Below, in pieces: positions 61,653 through 64,000 of a stretch of 64,000 bases of DNA (positions are counted from its first letter, which is position 1; each line of letters opens with the position of its first letter). A program made the position numbers and the translations under genes. The DNA comes from JBAXXL01 sp038206725 (GTDB lineage Bacteria > Bacteroidota > Ignavibacteria > Kapaibacteriales > UBA2268): positions 1-64,000 of the forward strand of contig JBBRAO010000012.1 in the NCBI GenBank assembly GCA_038206725.1, in the 5' to 3' direction. The notes under the pieces were generated by a model that saw nothing but the letters and a program-made list of their open reading frames with translations, did no database searches and had not been told where the DNA came from.

Positions 61653-63122
61653 TTATTTTTTTAGATTCTTATAAATTTCTACATATTCATCAACTTTGCC
61701 GTTCCAACTATGGTCTTCTTCCATAATTCTTTCAACGAAGGCAAGCCATTCGACTTTATTGCTGTATAAGTGTATTGCTTTAACTAATGCTTTATGTAAC
61801 GATTCGGCTTTATATTGTTTGAATAAAAAGCCATTTCCTGTTGTACCGTTATATTCAGTAACGATGTTTGCTAAACCACCGGTTTCGCGAACGATTGGAA
61901 CAGTTCCATAAGTAATGGAATACATTGAGTTTAATCCGCAAGGTTCGTAAAGTGAAGGCATCAAAAACATATCGGCACCGGCTTCGATTTGGTGAGCCAA
62001 ATCTTCATCGTAACTTATTTTTACTTTCAATTGTGCAGGGTATTTATTTGCAACTTCGACAAGTTTTTCTTTTAATTCTTTATCGTTTCCTTGTCCTAAA
62101 ATGACCATTTGTACATTCTCTGCAAATATACTGTCGGCGGCTTCTAAAAACAGCTCTACGCCCTTTTGAGTACCTATGCGAACTATCATAGCAACCAGAG
62201 GTTTTGTAGGATCTAAAGTTAATCCGAAGGCTTTAGCTACAGCGACTTTATTCTGCATTTTGTATTTTTTCACATCGCCTTCCAATTTATGAAGAACGTG
62301 TTTATCTTTTGTTGGGTTCCATTTTCCGGTATCTATGCCGTTCAAAATACCTTTAAAATCTGCTTTTTTATCTTTTAGTAAAGAATCCAATCCGTTTCCG
62401 TACTTCGAATCCTTTAATATTTCAGAAGCATAATTTGGAGATACTGTGGTAACATAATCCGAATAGTGAATTGCTCCCTTCATAAAGTTGAATTTATATT
62501 TATGGCGGTAGTTCGCTTGCGCTTCGGGTGGAAGCTGCGAGTTTTTCAATTTGTCTAATGGGAAAACACCTTGATGGTAAAAATTATGGATTGTATATAT
62601 AATTTTTGTCTTTTTGAATTTTTTATTGAATACTTCACGTATTAACCCCGGCAGAAAGGCGGTTTGCCAATCATTGCAATGGATTATGTCCGGTATCCAA
62701 CCAAGCATAAGGCAGGTATGAACTACAGCAACAGCATAGTACATAAAACGCTCGCAGTTGTCCTCGTACAATTCCCAAGTAACCGGATCGTGGAAAATTC
62801 CGCGGCGGTCGTCAAAATAGTGACGGTTTGTTACTATATAGGCTTGTACTTTTGTCCTCGAATTGAGTATAGAGGAGGATTTAATTGTCGTTAATTCTAA
62901 ATTATCATTAAAAGGAATTTCAATATCACGTAAACGACTAATCTCGTGAATTTTATTTCTTCTCTCCGAAATGCATCCATACTTCGGTATCACTACTCTT
63001 ACGTCGTGACCGCTTTCGCGTAAGGCAAGTGGTAGTGAGTACGAAACGTCAGCGACGCCGGTTTCCTTTGCGTAAGGAACACATTCGCTGGACACGAATA
63101 AAATACTTAATGGTTTTGCCAT
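61653..63122 (-). CDS. glgA: Glycogen/starch synthase
   Basis: A GT5-family ADP-glucose-dependent glucan synthase of 489 residues. The N-terminal domain starts ILFVSSECVPYAKETGVADV, where KETGVADV replaces the usual KxGGLADV donor loop. IIHCNDWQTAFLPGLIRE and IYTIHNFYHQGVFP are canonical. The C-terminal GT-B domain has RIGTQKGVELF and PSLYEPCGLNSMYSITYGTVPIVRETGGLANIV. Chlorobi enzymes also diverge at the first loop, so the change need not abolish activity. It heads the minus-strand cluster with the DUF4270-like gene. Confidence 0.92.
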   Translation of the reverse strand: MAKPLSILFVSSECVPYAKETGVADVSYSLPLALRESGHDVRVVIPKYGCISERRNKIHEISRLRDIEIPFNDNLELTTIKSSSILNSRTKVQAYIVTNRHYFDDRRGIFHDPVTWELYEDNCERFMYYAVAVVHTCLMLGWIPDIIHCNDWQTAFLPGLIREVFNKKFKKTKIIYTIHNFYHQGVFPLDKLKNSQLPPEAQANYRHKYKFNFMKGAIHYSDYVTTVSPNYASEILKDSKYGNGLDSLLKDKKADFKGILNGIDTGKWNPTKDKHVLHKLEGDVKKYKMQNKVAVAKAFGLTLDPTKPLVAMIVRIGTQKGVELFLEAADSIFAENVQMVILGQGNDKELKEKLVEVANKYPAQLKVKISYDEDLAHQIEAGADMFLMPSLYEPCGLNSMYSITYGTVPIVRETGGLANIVTEYNGTTGNGFLFKQYKAESLHKALVKAIHLYSNKVEWLAFVERIMEEDHSWNGKVDEYVEIYKNLKK

Positions 63123-63590
63123 TATACTCTTTACGGAAAATATTCAAAAATAATTATACAAAATTAAGCATTTTTTTACGATTCTCTTGTATTTATTAAT
63201 AAAAAATGTTTAAATTAGAATAATTTATTACAAAAATCATTGTTATTATTAATTATAAATGATAAATTATTAATGTGTGGTGAAAAGTTGTTCGCTTTTC
63301 GCCTCGCTACCAAGCTCCCGCTTGGTAACAAATTTTCCCTCTTTTTGTAACTTTCACACCCTTTCAAGTGTTATAGCACAATAAAATTGCGACAAAAAAA
63401 ACAACTTATTGCAAATATTAAAAATAATTTAGTAATTTAGCTTTTGAAACTAGTTGTAATTATAATTTATTATTTAATTTTATGAAAAAGGAGTGAGCCG
63501 ACACAAAAATCATTTGAATAGAAATTCTGTATTTAATATAAATTTGACGTCGAAAATCGGCGTAAAACAAACAATATGGAGGTTTTAGAA
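63123..63590. other. Intergenic region
   Basis: Divergent promoter region between glgA and the WD40-type gene. A family D copy (63306-63329, with one change in the left arm) is the only repeat. The rest is AT-rich with no gene. A GGAGG at 63578-63582 belongs to the next gene. Confidence 0.5.
63306..63329. repeat. Family D palindrome
   Basis: GCTACCAAGC, a TCCC loop, then GCTTGGTAAC. It has the same loop as the copy at 27100. Confidence 0.8.
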
Positions 63591-64000
63591 ATGAGAACAA
63601 AATATGTTCTATTAGTAGCGGCACTACTTATAGTCGCAATCATCCTGCCAAGCGGCGGGGTACAATCACAGCCCATAGCGACAACAATAAATGTTGACAC
63701 TTTGGCGTATTTAGGCAAGGGAGAAGCCGGAGAAGCGGGAGGGGCATATTTCTTGCCCGATGGAACGATTCTGGCTTTGTGGAAAGGGCGACCTTTGATT
63801 TTGGATTCAAAATCAGGAGAGATTATTAGGAATTTGGATGCACTACCAAGTGGATTTGCAGCGGCACCTAAATTATCACCCGATGGAACAAAATTAGTTA
63901 CAAGAATCACAGAATCACAAATGGCTATTTGGGATGTTCCATCGGGAAAAATAATTAAACAGTTTAACTATCAAATTGGTTGGTTCTGTTTTTCACCCGA
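63591..64000 (+). CDS. Secreted WD40/beta-propeller protein, cut by the window end
   Basis: An open frame from ATG 63591 runs past the window edge (136 full codons seen). The strong GGAGG at 63578-63582, eight bases upstream, decides this start over the in-frame ATG at 63576. The signal peptide is MRTKYVLLVAALLIVAIILP. Then come propeller-type blades: GGAYFLPDGTILALW, and KLSPDGTKLVTRITESQMAIWDVPSGKII, which has the SPDG and WD-like features of WD40 repeats. A T9SS sorting domain may follow beyond the window. The function is unknown. Confidence 0.75.
   Translation, partial: MRTKYVLLVAALLIVAIILPSGGVQSQPIATTINVDTLAYLGKGEAGEAGGAYFLPDGTILALWKGRPLILDSKSGEIIRNLDALPSGFAAAPKLSPDGTKLVTRITESQMAIWDVPSGKIIKQFNYQIGWFCFSP

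Overview
The window looks like a low-GC chromosome segment from the Bacteroidota/Chlorobiota supergroup, probably the Ignavibacteria/Kapabacteria side. The signs are paired type IX secretion (T9SS) components PorU and PorV, many secreted proteins ending in T9SS sorting domains, a DUF4270-like lipoprotein beside glycogen synthase, Bacteroidota-type promoter elements (TAATTTTG with an upstream TTTG) and few strong Shine-Dalgarno sites. The phylum is fairly safe; anything finer is inference. I see no rRNA, tRNA, CRISPR array, prophage or transposase gene.

Layout. 1-7300: an AspT/YidE-type transporter, an HTH protein, a small membrane protein, an RNase J-like hydrolase and a T9SS cargo gene. 7300-23530 is mostly housekeeping: dapD, adk, nuoA-nuoB, ppa, nadD, nuoD, an AlbA_2 protein, purN-GNAT-dprA-prenyl synthase, a second cargo gene of the same repeat family, dCMP deaminase-dnaJ-dnaG, and murA. 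23530-25340 is repeat-rich and holds a VapBC-like toxin-antitoxin pair whose toxin is frameshifted. 25340-26930 carries a NifU-like protein and a CNNM/CorC-type membrane protein. 27450-36540 is an AT-rich run of secreted or T9SS cargo genes, including a 1285-residue protein with an HExxHxxG motif and an SprB-like protein. 36980-45660: YigZ, a His/Gly-rich secreted protein, YceI, PorV, PorU and RlpA. 45770-52325: an exonuclease/GIY-YIG protein, a secreted subtilase, an M15 peptidase, an FtsL-like protein and a membrane-Nudix fusion. 52700-58790: two more T9SS cargo genes, one frameshifted. 59117-63122: a minus-strand cluster glgA, DUF4270-like lipoprotein, lipoprotein, CYTH protein. The window ends inside a WD40-type secreted protein.

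How it fits together. PorU (sortase) and PorV (outer-membrane shuttle) would process the roughly nine cargo proteins encoded here. Three of these cargo proteins, plus an orphan fragment, share one closely similar sorting-domain subtype.

The most unusual signal is a set of perfect or near-perfect palindromes lying in frame inside these sorting domains, at the same two inter-strand positions each time. The same palindrome families also occur free between genes, and an orphan sorting-domain fragment begins in the centre of one of them. This resembles a REP-like or Rickettsia-palindromic-element-like process that tolerates or targets the loops of a secretion signal. Three genes carry apparent single-base frameshifts at short homopolymers, which could be real decay or sequence error.
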